Shown: positions 1-10,820 of the stretch, piece after piece | Position numbering within the stretch: the stretch's first letter is position 1 | How the letters are laid out: each line of letters opens with the position of its first letter | DNA from: Halichondria panicea | Lineage: Eukaryota; Porifera; Demospongiae; Suberitida; Halichondriidae | Assembly: GCF_963675165.1 (NCBI RefSeq) | Contig: NC_087382.1 | Location: 1,240,001 to 1,304,000 of the forward strand | Direction of reading: 5' to 3' | Length of the DNA: 64,000 nucleotides | The notes under the pieces: model-generated | What the model saw: the letters and a program-made list of their open reading frames with translations, nothing else | What the model was told of the DNA's origin: nothing | Databases searched by the model: none | Made by a program: the position numbers and the translations under genes

Positions 1-60
1 TAAGTTGTCATTCTGGCTTTAGATAATTGTACAAAATCAGTTAAATACTGCAGAGTAGCT

Positions 61-1617
61 ATGGCTATTACTAAGAGAAATTTAGCTCTAGTAAGTACAG
101 TTTGTCTAGGCTTACTGGCCATACTGCTTGTCCTTAGTAGCCATTCACAAGAAACTTCTGTGCATGAAAATTATAGAACTGAGTATAGTTACAGTGACAA
201 CGATGTGAAGTCAGAGCTGTTGGCTGTTGGACATAATGTAAGAAAGTGCTTCAATTCATCAGGACTTGGCAGCTCAGATTCTAACCTGCTCCAGTTGGGT
301 ATTGACAATGCTCAGTTGTTCATGAAAGAGTACAGGAAAGTCATACCAAGGAAGTCTCTGGAGCACCACGCCAGCCATTGCTGGCAGACTGACTACAGTG
401 CATCAACTACTGCACTCAGTTGGTACACTGGGAGAGTCACTGGACGTATAGCTGGACAAAAGTTTGATCGGCCCACAGATTCTACATTTTATGGAAAAAG
501 TGAATACCGTGAACTGAGCAGCCGTTTTAATGGTAAATTTTCTTCAAACACTGTCTGTTTACCGAAAGCCTATTTGCTTGGTTTTGAAAAATGTGGTTCT
601 ACGTATCTATGGTGCTTTATATCTAAAGTCATAAACGCCTTCAGTGAAAACTCTGGGAAAAGCTCTGATAAATACCATGCCGACAAAGAGCCTTATTTCT
701 GGACACCATTCCTATACACAAAGTCACTACCACACTCTGACACTATTGGGAATCCATACTTGCTCAACTTCTTGCAAGCTTCAGATCCGAAAATCACCAC
801 TGAAGAAAGAAAACAAATCCTGCTCATTGATGGAACTCCAAGCACTGTCATAGAATGGCCTAAATTTCGAAAGTCTGATCCGGATCTTGCCAACTATTGC
901 CTACTACCGAGCGCCCTTCCTCAACTATTCCCAAACTCTAAATATGTCGTGATTATGAGAGATCCTGTCGACATGCTTTACTCTAATTTCTGGTGGACTT
1001 ACTACGTCGATGCATTGATATCATATAGTTTAATAAAGGATGTCCTCAATGCTGTCGAAGGTCCCAAGATTTTCCACGATCACTCTGTTTCAAAAATCAA
1101 TTTCTTTTTGCAGTGTCTTCGAGAAGAATCGCAAGAACCGTGTCCGTTTGTCAACGCTACACCTGAAAATTATAGTAGTTGTATTTCCTCTCGTACCCAC
1201 CTACTAAGCAAGTGTGTCAATGAAATTACTACCAATAGAAAAAGAAAAGAATCGGCCATTCATCGAGGCATCTATTACGTTCATGTACGCAAATGGCTCA
1301 GTGTTTTGCCCCGTGATAGAATCTTGTTCGTAAGTTTAGAAACATTGAAGAAGGAGCCAGCGAAAATAGCATCGCAAGTTTTAGACTTGTTTGAAATTAA
1401 TGGTGAGCGTAACAAGCTACCATTAACTGACAAAGTTGTCAAGAATATAACCTCTGACTGTTCGACAAATTCGAAGGGTTTAATAGATTACAAACACTCG
1501 CCAGATATCAAGAATATGCTTAAAGAAACAGAAGTTTTGCTAAAGAAATTTTTTGTGCCGTTCAATAAACTTTTGGCTGAGCTACTCGAAAGTGATCAAT
1601 TCTTGTGGAACTCTTAA
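61..1617 (+). CDS. Type II membrane carbohydrate sulfotransferase (CHST15-like)
   Basis: A 518-residue ORF. A short basic N-terminus is followed by one hydrophobic segment (about residues 7-27) with no cleavage site, the layout of a Golgi type II sulfotransferase. The PAPS 5'-phosphosulfate site is GFEKCGSTYLW (about 174-184), preceded by CLPKAYLL. KEPYFW lies near 209, LIDGTPST near 256, and the 3'-phosphate site VIMRDPVDMLYSNFW near 296-310. This set of motifs is typical of the CHST15/GalNAc4S-6ST-like and related invertebrate enzymes, which sulfate glycans in the Golgi lumen. Several lumenal Cys and N-glycosylation sites (NATP, NYSS, NITS) are present. The frame is open upstream to base 4 after a stop at 1-3, so an upstream exon is possible, but the ATG at 61 sits correctly before the membrane anchor. 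The acceptor sugar cannot be told from sequence. Confidence 0.85.
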   Translation: MAITKRNLALVSTVCLGLLAILLVLSSHSQETSVHENYRTEYSYSDNDVKSELLAVGHNVRKCFNSSGLGSSDSNLLQLGIDNAQLFMKEYRKVIPRKSLEHHASHCWQTDYSASTTALSWYTGRVTGRIAGQKFDRPTDSTFYGKSEYRELSSRFNGKFSSNTVCLPKAYLLGFEKCGSTYLWCFISKVINAFSENSGKSSDKYHADKEPYFWTPFLYTKSLPHSDTIGNPYLLNFLQASDPKITTEERKQILLIDGTPSTVIEWPKFRKSDPDLANYCLLPSALPQLFPNSKYVVIMRDPVDMLYSNFWWTYYVDALISYSLIKDVLNAVEGPKIFHDHSVSKINFFLQCLREESQEPCPFVNATPENYSSCISSRTHLLSKCVNEITTNRKRKESAIHRGIYYVHVRKWLSVLPRDRILFVSLETLKKEPAKIASQVLDLFEINGERNKLPLTDKVVKNITSDCSTNSKGLIDYKHSPDIKNMLKETEVLLKKFFVPFNKLLAELLESDQFLWNS

Positions 1618-2207
1618 TTCTTTTGTTATATATATAGAGCCTTTGTACTATTGATAATGCGTGTGTTTTGGCACGCACTCTTACAGAACGTGAAGTACAT
1701 ATCCCATGCACCTTGTTGTCATTTTTGTGTCTTAAAAAACATTTAAAGTAGCCTAGCTTGTTTTTGTGTGCTTGATTGATACGTGTATGATCCTATTATG
1801 GTCTGAAGTATGTGAACATCTTCTAAGATTACACATTGCTCGTATCAGCTGTATTGGATATACAGAGAAGATTGATACACAGATACCTTTAAAGTAGATT
1901 GGTTATTAGTTATTACCAAGTGTTAGAGAGCCCGGCGTTTATGAGCATGCTATTACAATGTATGTTACATGGATTAGCTACTTCACTGATAATTATGGTT
2001 TTATACATCATGTTCTCAGAGGCAGGCATTCTAAAATAGTGTTTCTACAAACAAAAGTATTACGAGACACAAGCATGCTCAGCACGTATAATTATATAAA
2101 GTACAGTATACATTTCATGGGCTTGAGTACAATTCCTAATCCATCCACCATTGAATCCTCGATCGATTATTGTTCACTTCGATCGCTCCTCCCTCACATA
2201 CGTACAG
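1618..2207. other. Gap between sulfotransferase and first visible LARP7 exon
   Basis: No convincing exon is visible. The frame entering the first LARP7 exon stays open back to an ATG at 1958 and contains YFTDNYGF, which faintly recalls the FYFSD signature of a La motif. The rest of that stretch does not look like a La domain, so it is not called. Confidence 0.5.
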
Positions 2208-5200
2208 TTATACCGGTCCAAGTGATAGCTGACTTCAAGAAGATGAGATTGCTGACTGGAGACACTGGACTAGTTGTGAAGGCCATTAGAAACAGCTCGT
2301 TACTGGAGGTAAGGTGAATGGCATCTGTGAAGCCTTATAGATGAGGGTAGCCATTGATTGTCTTTATCACAAGTCTTTACTGGCATCAAGTGTTTGGTAC
2401 TGCATGTGTGTTTTGTCACAACTGTTTGCTAACTGTTTTAGTATACAGGATGTGCATTAGCTTTTAAGATTTCCCTTAACCAATAACCCGAAGTCCTACA
2501 AGGCTTCCAGTAACACCTATTGCATACTTACGTAAGACACTATTTCGTCAAGCCTGTTTATATTCCTCAGGCCTCAAAGTCTCCATTGCATGTGTTTGGA
2601 ATTAATTTTACAGCCATTGTTCGTCTGCCCCGGCCAAGGGTGACTGCTATAAGCAGGTTTCATTGTATGCTCCAATTATAACAATTCTTCAGTTGTCTGA
2701 TGACTCCCTGAGTGTCCGTAGGGTCTTGCCACTTCCTGACCACACCCCCTCCGATGTGGATGAACGGACAGTGTATGTTGAGAACCTGCCCACACCCTCT
2801 ACCACTCATGACGACGTCAAGAAAATGTTCAAGACTTTTGGGGACGTCATTTACGTGAGGTACGCATAATTATGGTATTACTAGAATTAGATTGACAGGT
2901 TGAGCAAACACTCATGGGCTACAAAAACAGGCCCAAAATAGACTTGATTTTTCAAAATTAACGTTATTGGACCTACACTATAGTTGTGGCTGTTCAAAGA
3001 TGCTATATTTAACGTAGGTCCCTTTACATTTTGTAAGTACTAGCTATTATAATCGGCTTTGACTAGAGTTGAGGATTCAAATTCAACAGTTTTCTAAAAG
3101 CTTAGAAGGAGCTTTTTCAGATGGCAAAGTCAAAGTCAGAATAGGGCCACACTCCCCAAGAGCTATACAAATGAGTTATGGATGCACTTAGTTATAGATT
3201 TGACTAGCTATGAAATAATTATTACCCTGGGAATCTCCGTTGACAATCAAGATATTAAGTTCTTTCACTGTTTTGGTAGCAACCTTTGAAAGATGTACAA
3301 TATCATGTGAACCTGTACATAGGTACATTTAACATAATAATTGTTACTGAATATGTGCAATTAATGATCGTATGCCTAGATTAATGAGCTGTGATATGGA
3401 TCAAAATTGACAAAACCTAATGCCTTCAGTTTTCCCAAACTTATAGCTTGTTTGGGAACAACTTTGTAGTCTACAACTATAGTACTCATGCAGTGATTAT
3501 AATTATTAATTTTCCTCCCCCCACATGCACACACGTATGCACACAGTCTACCCAGGTTTAAGGTGTCAGGTGACATCAAAGGATTTGCTTTTGTAGAGTT
3601 CTCGAAAAAAGAAGAAGCTGATTCAGCAGTAACGGTTAGTTCATGTCATCTCAGTCTTGCGCTATACATAGATTTATACATGCACCTTAACTTTTCTAGT
3701 ATTTCAAGAGCAAAGAGTCGACTGATTCTTTGTCTGATATTAAACTGGCTGATGTGTCATGTGACTCTGATGCCATGCCCACAAGGAGGAAGAGAAAACG
3801 AGAAGAAGATGCCGACCAGGTATGACTATAATAAAACATAGCTTCAAACTCATTTTCATGAAATTGCTGCTTTTGTAGTACATTATTTTGTAAATTGATT
3901 ATCTATATTTCTCCTGCAGGCAATTGAAGTGGCTTCAACTAAACAGCTAAAGAAATTCAAGAAGAGCAAAGAAACAGAAGATACTGAAATCACTACTACC
4001 ACTCAACCAACAGCTCAACCGCAATCAACAACAGCCCCTGAGGGATCAAGACAAGCAGACACACCCACAAGTGGTGGTAGCAAGTCGAGCAAAGCTGGTC
4101 CTGAAACACCCGATGATGGTGAAGCTTCGGTAGAGGCCACAAGGAAACGGAAACACGACTCTAACGAAGGTTGTTACGTAGGAGAACTTTATACGTGCAT
4201 CTAGTTTGTATTGTAACACTATAATTACTGTACCACTTGAATGGTGAAATTGAAAAGTATGCATCTATAGTTGGAATAATTTGCTTCAAATTTGTTTAGT
4301 ACAATACACAATTAAGCCTAATTTGTAAACATGTACTGACTATAATTATTCATGTACATTGGTTCACGTATGACCCCCCACCCCCACCCCACACACACAC
4401 ACACCACCCCACACACACACACACCACCCACCCCCCACACACACACACCACCCCCCCACACACACACACCACCACCCCACACACACACACACACAGATGA
4501 GAGCCGACCTAGTCTAAAAGTTGCTCGTATTGACTCACAAAGTTCGGACACACAAGACGGTGGGGAGGGAGGAAAGAAAAAAAAGAAGAATCGACAACAC
4601 AAGAAGAAGTCTGTTAGTACTTCTGCAGCGAAAGAATTTGACCGACTCCGAGTGATGTCGAAGTAAGTCACACACCCTCACAGCCCACACACACAAGCAC
4701 ATGCATGCACTACCCACCCCACACACCGTCACCACTTACACACACACACACACACACACACAAGTACATATACATAATTATGTAACTATACTCACACTTC
4801 ACATCCCGCCCCCACAAGCACACTACACACCCTCACCACTTACACTCATACACACAGAACGGAATGGTTATCGATGAAGCAGATCTTCAAAGACGTTCAA
4901 AAGGATCACATGAAAAAACTAAAAGAGGAGCCAAGTTCACCTCAAGCTAAACCAAAAGAGGAGCGTGGCTTTGTGGGGGAGTGTCTGGTGAAGGTGGAGT
5001 GTGAGGACGGGGCCAGCGTAGAGAGGCTTCAGGTGAGGGTGTGTGTGTGTGAGGCTACCGGTGAGGGGCGTGGAGAGGCTTCAGGTGAGGGTGTGTACCG
5101 GTATGTGTATAGAGATGAGGGGGCGTGTGAGTGGCTATATCCTTTTGGAAAAGATCTGCTAGGAATTAAGTTTGCCACTTATATAGGTCCTGAAATGGGA

Positions 5201-6644
5201 TCAGTAGACCTTTAGTTACACCAGCAAACCCACTGTGGTTAGCTAGTGTGAACAAGCCCCGTTTACAGCCTTCCAATTGATGTCATGAATGGTCGTAATT
5301 CTTTTAGAGACGAAATAATTTCTAATTTTAGATATTCGACGTTAGGATTTGCCAATTTCGGCTACGATATAAATACCATGACTTTTGTAAGCCCACAGTC
5401 CAAGGCCAAAAAATGACAAATTATGGCCCCAACCATTGACATTTTTAGATACCATCTAGCGCGAAATTTTCGAGGCACTTATATTTCGTGGATTAATTGG
5501 CCTCTAAAAGCATTTTCGTTGCACAATGATCGCAGAATGACTGCTTACCGGAAGCCACGCCTTTAAATCTTTGCACGTTATAGCAGGTAATTCAATTTTC
5601 GGGGAATTATTTTTCGTGTAGGATTGCTACCCACGAAATCCCCGAAAATTAAGCCCCTCGATCATTTTGCGCTATATGGTATACATTTTAACACATTTGA
5701 AAGCTAGCTAAGCTTGTATGTCTCATTCTAAGCTACTCTTTTATCAAGCACAATCTAATAGTGATATGTGTACGGTGGCCAAAGAGGTGGTGGCTAGTAA
5801 CCGGACTATTGTCCTATGGAAAAAACCCACAACCACCCACTCCTTACTCTTATTTATTACGACAACTTACCATTTTGGTTTGGGAAGCCTAACAATTTTC
5901 ACTTTTTATCGACCTGCCTGGTCCATAAATTTGACTAGGCCAAGCAAACTATGTTTCACGGACTTTCAGCAACAATTAAAATTAATGGAGAGGGGGATTT
6001 TTTACACCTCTTAGGGAAATTTTTAGGCTTCCCAATTAAACCATAAAGAGTGGGTGGTTGTGGGTTTTATCAGTGAAACATGGTGACATATTTCGCGAGC
6101 ATTAATTTTCACTATTTCAGAGTAAAAATTGAACTTTCAGATAATTGGAAAATGCAATTGATGAACTCCGCTTGCAAGTAATTAGAAACGCTATTAATAA
6201 CATATCAACTTAGCAAGATTTAGCAGAATTTATAAAATGTGCTAAACTAAGAGGTGCTTATAGTACCAACCACCACTGACCAGTGTGCATGGTCCGAGCA
6301 TATCCCTTGTGTGTACTGTACCTATAATAATTATAGTGAAGTGATCAGTCGTAATTCATAAGTATTATTTCCTCAGGAGGTGTGCTCAGTATTTGGTGAG
6401 GTGGCGTACGTAGACGTGAAGTACGGAGAGAAAGAAGTAAGGATATTAGCGGACCACACTGGAATTGCTTTTCTGGCATGCTTGTGTAATTTCTGGTCAC
6501 TCATGGCTTGATTTTGCATAGTGAATAAGCTCCCGATATCTTGTTTCCAGGGTTTTGTCCGCTACAAGACGTCTGGATGTGTGTCACGGTTACTCGAGGC
6601 TGACCAAGAGGCTCACCCGAACATCACCTTCCACACAGTACCAG
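2208..6644 (+). CDS. larp7: La-related protein 7, exons for half La motif, RRM1, linker and most of xRRM
   Basis: Nine exons are inferred from reading frames and GT-AG sites: 2208-2308, 2693-2859, 3556-3634, 3700-3819, 3920-4169, 4497-4662, 4858-5032, 6377-6436 and 6551-6644. All intron phases agree. The exons give the end of a La motif (VIADFKKMRLLTGD), then RRM1 with RTVYVENLP and GDIKGFAFVEF. A Ser/Lys-rich linker follows, then MSKTEWLSMKQ and the xRRM (GECLVKVEC, FGEVAYVDV, GFVRYKTSG). YVD matches the RNP3 position of the LARP7 xRRM. In animals LARP7 binds 7SK RNA in the nucleus and restrains P-TEFb; it also acts on U6. The La-motif exon carrying FYFSD is not seen and probably lies before base 1. 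The gene continues at 27154 after a very long intron. Confidence 0.85.
4368..4495 (+). repeat. CA-rich microsatellite used as the 3' end of a LARP7 intron
   Basis: Interrupted CA/CCAC repeats run directly into the acceptor CACACAG|ATGAGAG at 4496/4497. The next intron (4663-4857) also ends in CA repeats. The repeat takes the place of a normal polypyrimidine tract. Confidence 0.85.
5021..5091 (+). repeat. 52-bp tandem duplication of a LARP7 splice donor
   Basis: GAGAGGCTTCAGGTGAGGG occurs at about 5021 and again at about 5073. The first copy is the exon end and donor used in the LARP7 model. Use of the second would add 52 nt, which is not a multiple of 3. Confidence 0.7.
5216..6376. repeat. 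Intronic short hairpin elements
   Basis: Inside the LARP7 intron. An inverted repeat, AATTTTCGGGGAATTATTTTTCGTG, against CACGAAATCCCCGAAAATT, lies at 5594-5650. A MITE-like element of about 250 bp lies at about 5819-6070, with ends AAACCCACAACCACCCACTC and its complement. The ORFs across it show no recognisable domain. Confidence 0.6.
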
Positions 6645-6662
6645 GTGAGTGAGTCCACACTA

Positions 6663-6840
6663 CTGTAATTTTCGGGGGACAAAATATTCGTGGTTCAGCA
6701 ATATCTAAACATTTTGTGGATAATATTTTTGTGATTGCACTGCAGGTAAAGGTAGGCAAGGTCGCTTCATTTGTGAGTAAATATTCGTTTAGAGCTCCAA
6801 CCATGAAAACCACGAATATTTTGTCCCTCAGAAATTACCA
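6663..6840. mobile_element. MITE with about 29-bp terminal inverted repeats
   Basis: The left end TAATTTTCGGGGGACAAAAT (6665 on) is matched in inverse by ACCACGAATATTTTGTCCCT ending near 6839, with about 26 of 29 bases paired. It has no coding capacity. It shares its CGAAAATT-type end with the hairpin at 5594-5650, so the two are probably related. Confidence 0.65.
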
Positions 6841-7059
6841 GCTATATACGGTATATACTTACGTAACAACAAACTGGACACCCAAGCGTGGGTGTGGTGG
6901 GGTGTGGCTATTAATCTTCTATCTGATGATCGATAATTATTAGCTCTTACAGACTATCATGCGTAATCAAGGTTTTTGGTAATCATTTGTCAATCGTAAC
7001 ACAAAATCAGAGTTTAAAATTAATGTGCAGCAAATTATTATTATTTGGGAAATCTACTG

Positions 7060-8418
7060 TCACTCATGGCCCTTGCCTATACACTTACATCGCTGACAAA
7101 CATGATCTCGTACTGTTAGAGTTAGAAAGTCTCTTGGAGGTCTTGGCGACACATACCTGTGAGCTGCCCATGGGTTGGTGATAGCTTCCTGTGCACTGTC
7201 CCCCTCTAGTCGATTCACTGTGTGGCCACATCTGGTGCAGATTGTATGTGTACACAAGGTTTTATTCTCTGTATCACTAAGTTCTATTTCCATTTCAGGC
7301 ATGGGCCACTCTAGTTGGTGGTCGTGTTCACTATTCTTTAAGTATACAGTGCTATTATCTTGTCCATCAATATCCACGTACATTTTATAGCCAGGCTTGA
7401 TGTAGAACGAAGCTGATCGAGCTCTATCCTCTGATTCTTTAACTAGTGGTAGGTAGTATCGTGTGTCACCTGGTGCTAGCATTGTGGTCATTGTCTCTAG
7501 AGAGCTTTTTATGTTATCGATAGCTGCTTGTGTCTGAGGGTTAGAATCGATAGTGCCTAGTTGCTTAGTTACACAAGATGCTAGGCTATCAAATTTGAGT
7601 GAGAGTTGCTGTAGCTGATCTTTGGTAAACTTAGCTTCGTGTTTAATTGCTTCTCTTTCAGCATTCGCTGTCTGCTTAAATGTGTTAGCCTCCAGTTCTA
7701 GTTTGTTAGCTTTCTGCTTAAGTGTAACAGTCTCTGTCATCATTAGCTCCAAATGGTGCTCTGTGTTTGATGCTTTATGTACTGTCAGATCGTTTCGTGG
7801 AATCAATTCTGTACACCCAGCTTCAAAGAAGGTACACTTCACTGGCTCAAGAGGGCACACCTTCTGGTGACCTGCTAAGTTCTTGCGCTGTATTTTCTCA
7901 TGCCCACAATTGTTGGGGCAAGAAATTGGGAAAAAATGACATTTTTTAAAGTGACTTTTGTTTCTTATTTCTGTATACATCACCACTTCTTTGCAATATT
8001 GGCATTGTACCCGACGGTTTAGGCACCTGTTGTCTTCGTGATCTTGAAGCTTTTTTCGTAGAATTCTTTCTCCACATTTCTTAGTGCATGATACCACTAC
8101 AAACAAGCATTTCTCGAGATGTTGATTTCGTTCACCCAGTCCAGTGATTTTGTCACACCCCTTGGAGCAATTAGGACAGTACATCTTCAAGCTGTCGATG
8201 GCTCGTTTCATTCGTTTATCTTTCATAAAATTGAAGTTGGCCTTTCGACAATGTGGGCATGTTTTTTGTCTCTTTAGCCAATTTTTTATACAGCCACCAC
8301 AAAAGTGTTGTCCGCAGCAACCAGTCAGTACTGGGTCCATTAGAACGTTAGTGCAAATAGTGCAGTGATGATCTTCCGGTACTTTGTCTACAAACTTGTT
8401 TTTAACTGCACTAGCCAT
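7060..8418 (-). CDS. RING/TRAF-like protein, copy A
   Basis: An intronless 452-residue ORF. A C3HC4-type RING lies at about 19-60 (CTIC...CCGQHFCGGC...CPHC). TRAF-type zinc fingers follow at about 85-220 (CTKKCG...LQDHE; CPNNCGHEKIQRK; CTFFEAGC...HKASNTEHH). Next are heptad repeats of KANKLE/KQTAN type (about 235-290, probable coiled coil). The C-terminal domain (about 320-440) contains FYIKPGYKMYV, HDHQLEWPMPEMEIEL and a late DFLTLTV, which resembles a divergent MATH/TRAF-C fold. TRAFs are cytosolic adaptors and E3 ligases downstream of TNF/IL-1/Toll-type receptors; whether this protein works so is inference. The ATG at 8418 directly precedes the conserved FVDKVPEDH. The gene lies antisense in the LARP7 intron. 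Confidence 0.85.
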   Translation of the reverse strand: MASAVKNKFVDKVPEDHHCTICTNVLMDPVLTGCCGQHFCGGCIKNWLKRQKTCPHCRKANFNFMKDKRMKRAIDSLKMYCPNCSKGCDKITGLGERNQHLEKCLFVVVSCTKKCGERILRKKLQDHEDNRCLNRRVQCQYCKEVVMYTEIRNKSHFKKCHFFPISCPNNCGHEKIQRKNLAGHQKVCPLEPVKCTFFEAGCTELIPRNDLTVHKASNTEHHLELMMTETVTLKQKANKLELEANTFKQTANAEREAIKHEAKFTKDQLQQLSLKFDSLASCVTKQLGTIDSNPQTQAAIDNIKSSLETMTTMLAPGDTRYYLPLVKESEDRARSASFYIKPGYKMYVDIDGQDNSTVYLKNSEHDHQLEWPMPEMEIELSDTENKTLCTHTICTRCGHTVNRLEGDSAQEAITNPWAAHRYVSPRPPRDFLTLTVRDHVCQRCKCIGKGHE

Positions 8419-9524
8419 AATTATTGCTCTAAATAGTATCGAACAGCTATTAGCCTAATAGCTAGTAGCTACACGTATAACACGTACTAAACGTTTCAAC
8501 TTTAAATTTTCAGTTTGGTTGAACAGGCCTCATGCAAATGTTTGATGTTAATTGATGCTCATGCAGTTTGCATGTGCATATATATATATATATATATATA
8601 GGCTGGGGAGTCATGTGTTGACCCCTATTGCATTGTTCTATTCTAAGAAGTGAGATATTGTCTCTATTGTTGATGTATAATTATGTATGAACAATGGCGT
8701 ACCATAAATGTATGGCCATGCAGTCATGTGATGTTAGAGTGGCTTATATACTGTAGTAGCTCTGACCCTAAGGACTTATCATAGCAACAGCGAATAGTGG
8801 GGACTGTGTCTTATTTATATTTCTAGTGAAAATCCTAAGGTGTGTGCCGTATACATGCATACATGTGTACAATTGGTGGTGTTCCTATAAGCAAATATTA
8901 CTCTCTATATTAATTACAGTCAGGTTAATATAATAGGCCCCAAGGTTTCCACAGCATAATGTTAATTATTGCACCTGTTTTGGTATAATATAGGCCACCT
9001 CTGTAGTACCGAGGAGGTACGACAGGCGCAGTGCAGCTCAAGCAATTAGTCTTTGATTGAGTACTAATTATCCCCCCGCCCACGTCGTATATGTTTTGCT
9101 ATGTGTAATCAGAGGCTAATTGCTTGAGCTGCACCGCGCCTGTCGGACCTCCTCTGTTTGTAGTATATAATCACTGTTGCACTGCATGCTAACCGGTTTC
9201 ACTGTATATAAATTATATAGTGACTGTGGTAAAGTAAAGTAAGGGAAGAATTCAACTTGATTTGTGCAATATAAGGTGTAGTATATACTTTACAGTGATT
9301 CTAGAGAATGAACTGGACACCATACAAATAGGTGTGACCGGGGTGTGGCTTTTAAGTTTAAGGGCTATATAGTTATTGTAGAAACACAATTATTATTTTG
9401 ACATGTCCAATTATGAGGTGATACATGCATAGTATCAATTGTTATAGTAATATATACATGCATGCATCATGTATACATGCATATATATGCATCATGTATA
9501 ATAGTTTTGAACATCTCTTGTCAC
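8419..9524. other. Spacer upstream of copy A: conserved 5' block and a foldback repeat
   Basis: A (TA)n run lies at about 8578-8600. A block near 8620-8830 (TGATGTTAGAGTGGCTTATA, then TAGCTCTGACCCTAAGGACT) recurs upstream of copies B and C and in weaker form upstream of H. A foldback repeat at about 9010-9161 pairs GGCGCAGTGCAGCTCAAGCA with its near complement. No gene is seen. Confidence 0.6.
9010..9161. mobile_element. Foldback element, about 50-bp arms
   Basis: The left arm (ACCGAGGAGGTACGACAGGC and on, to CAATTAGTCTTTGAT) pairs with the right arm ending GCGCCTGTCGGACCTCCTCT. The spacer is about 55 bp. There is no ORF. Confidence 0.65.
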
Positions 9525-10820
9525 TCATAGTGGTTTGTATCGCTTACAAAGGTGCTCCGTCACCATGAGGAATACAAAGTCTCTTACGACCTCAAGTGCA
9601 GCATACTCGTCAAGTGTCGCGCGCTGTGGGTTGATAGGTGTGCCAAACGTTTCTAGTGTCTCTCGGGCTGGGTTAGTGATATCTTGCTTTGTTCTGTCCC
9701 CCTCTAGTCGGTTCACTGCTCGGCCACATTCGGTGCAGATTGTTGCTCTATACAGGATTTTGTTCTCCTTAGTACGGAGTTCAATTTCCATTTCAGGCAT
9801 AGGCCACTTTAGTTGGTGATCGTATTCACCTTTCTCCAAGTATACAGTGCAATTATCTTGTCCATCAATGCTCACATACATTTTATAGCCAGGCTTGATG
9901 TAGAACGAAGCTGATCGAGCTTTATACTCTGACTCTTTAACTAGTGGTAGGTAGTATCGTGTGTCACCTGGTGCTAGCATTGTGGTCATTGTCTCTAGAG
10001 AGCTTTTGATGTTTTTGACAGCTGCTTGTGTATTTTGAGGGTTAGAATCAATGATGCCTAGTTGCTTAGTTACACAATATGTTAGGCCATTAAACTTGCG
10101 TGAGAGTTGCTCTAATTTTGTTGCCTTTTGCACAGTGTGAATCATCATTAGCTCCAAGTGGTGCTCTGTGTTTGATGCTTTATGTGCTGCCAAATCTTTT
10201 CTTGGGATCAATTCCGTACACCCAGCTTCAAAGAAAGGACACTTCACTGGCTCAAGAGGGCACACCTTCTGGTGATCTGCTAATTTCTTGCGCTGTATTT
10301 TCTCATGCCCACAACTGTTGGGGCAAAAAATCGGAAATAATTGACATTTGTCTATGTGACTATTTGCTGTTATTTCTTTGTGCATCCCCTCTGTGTTGCA
10401 ATATTTACATTTTACCAGACGGTTTAGGCAATTGTCCTCGTGATCTTGAAGCTCTTTTCTAAGCATTCTTTCACCACATTTCTTAGTGCATGATACCTCC
10501 ACAAACAAACATTTCTCGAGATGTTGATTGCATTCACTCAGTGTAGTGATTTTGTCACACCCCTTGGAGCGATTAGGACAGTAGATCTTCAAGCTATCGA
10601 TGGCTTGTTTCATTTGTAGATCTTTTATAAAACGGGAATTGGCATTTTGACAATGTGGGCACGTCCTCTGTTTCTTTAGCCAATTTTTTAAACAGCCGTT
10701 ACAAAACGGTTGCCCACAGCAACCAGTCAGTACTGGGTCCGTTAGAATGTTAGTGCAAAGAGTGCACTGATGATCCTCCGGTACTTTGTCTACAAATTCG
10801 TAATTAACTGGACTAGCCAT
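9525..10820 (-). CDS. RING/TRAF-like protein, copy B (RING His replaced)
   Basis: An intronless 431-residue paralog of copy A with the same order: RING, TRAF zinc fingers, short coiled coil, MATH-like C-terminal domain (FYIKPGYKMYV, YDHQLKWPMPEMEIEL). The RING reads CTLC...CCGQPFCNGC...CPHC, so the His present in copies A, C and E is Pro here. This may weaken zinc site 2 and any E3 activity. The coiled coil is shorter than in A, because the KANKLE heptads are mostly missing. The 5' flank shares the conserved block with copies A and C. The start is chosen at MASPVNYEFVDKVPEDHQ, as in its paralogs. Confidence 0.85.
   Translation of the reverse strand: MASPVNYEFVDKVPEDHQCTLCTNILTDPVLTGCCGQPFCNGCLKNWLKKQRTCPHCQNANSRFIKDLQMKQAIDSLKIYCPNRSKGCDKITTLSECNQHLEKCLFVEVSCTKKCGERMLRKELQDHEDNCLNRLVKCKYCNTEGMHKEITANSHIDKCQLFPIFCPNSCGHEKIQRKKLADHQKVCPLEPVKCPFFEAGCTELIPRKDLAAHKASNTEHHLELMMIHTVQKATKLEQLSRKFNGLTYCVTKQLGIIDSNPQNTQAAVKNIKSSLETMTTMLAPGDTRYYLPLVKESEYKARSASFYIKPGYKMYVSIDGQDNCTVYLEKGEYDHQLKWPMPEMEIELRTKENKILYRATICTECGRAVNRLEGDRTKQDITNPARETLETFGTPINPQRATLDEYAALEVVRDFVFLMVTEHLCKRYKPL

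Noticed and set aside
1958-2317. ORF with YFTDNYGF as the missing La-motif exon
   Set aside because: Only a few residues resemble FYFSD; the following 60 residues do not fit a La domain.
4318-4671. ORFs on both strands through the CA repeat (His/Thr or Val/Cys/Gly-rich)
   Set aside because: Products of the microsatellite; the true coding part is the LARP7 exon 4497-4662.
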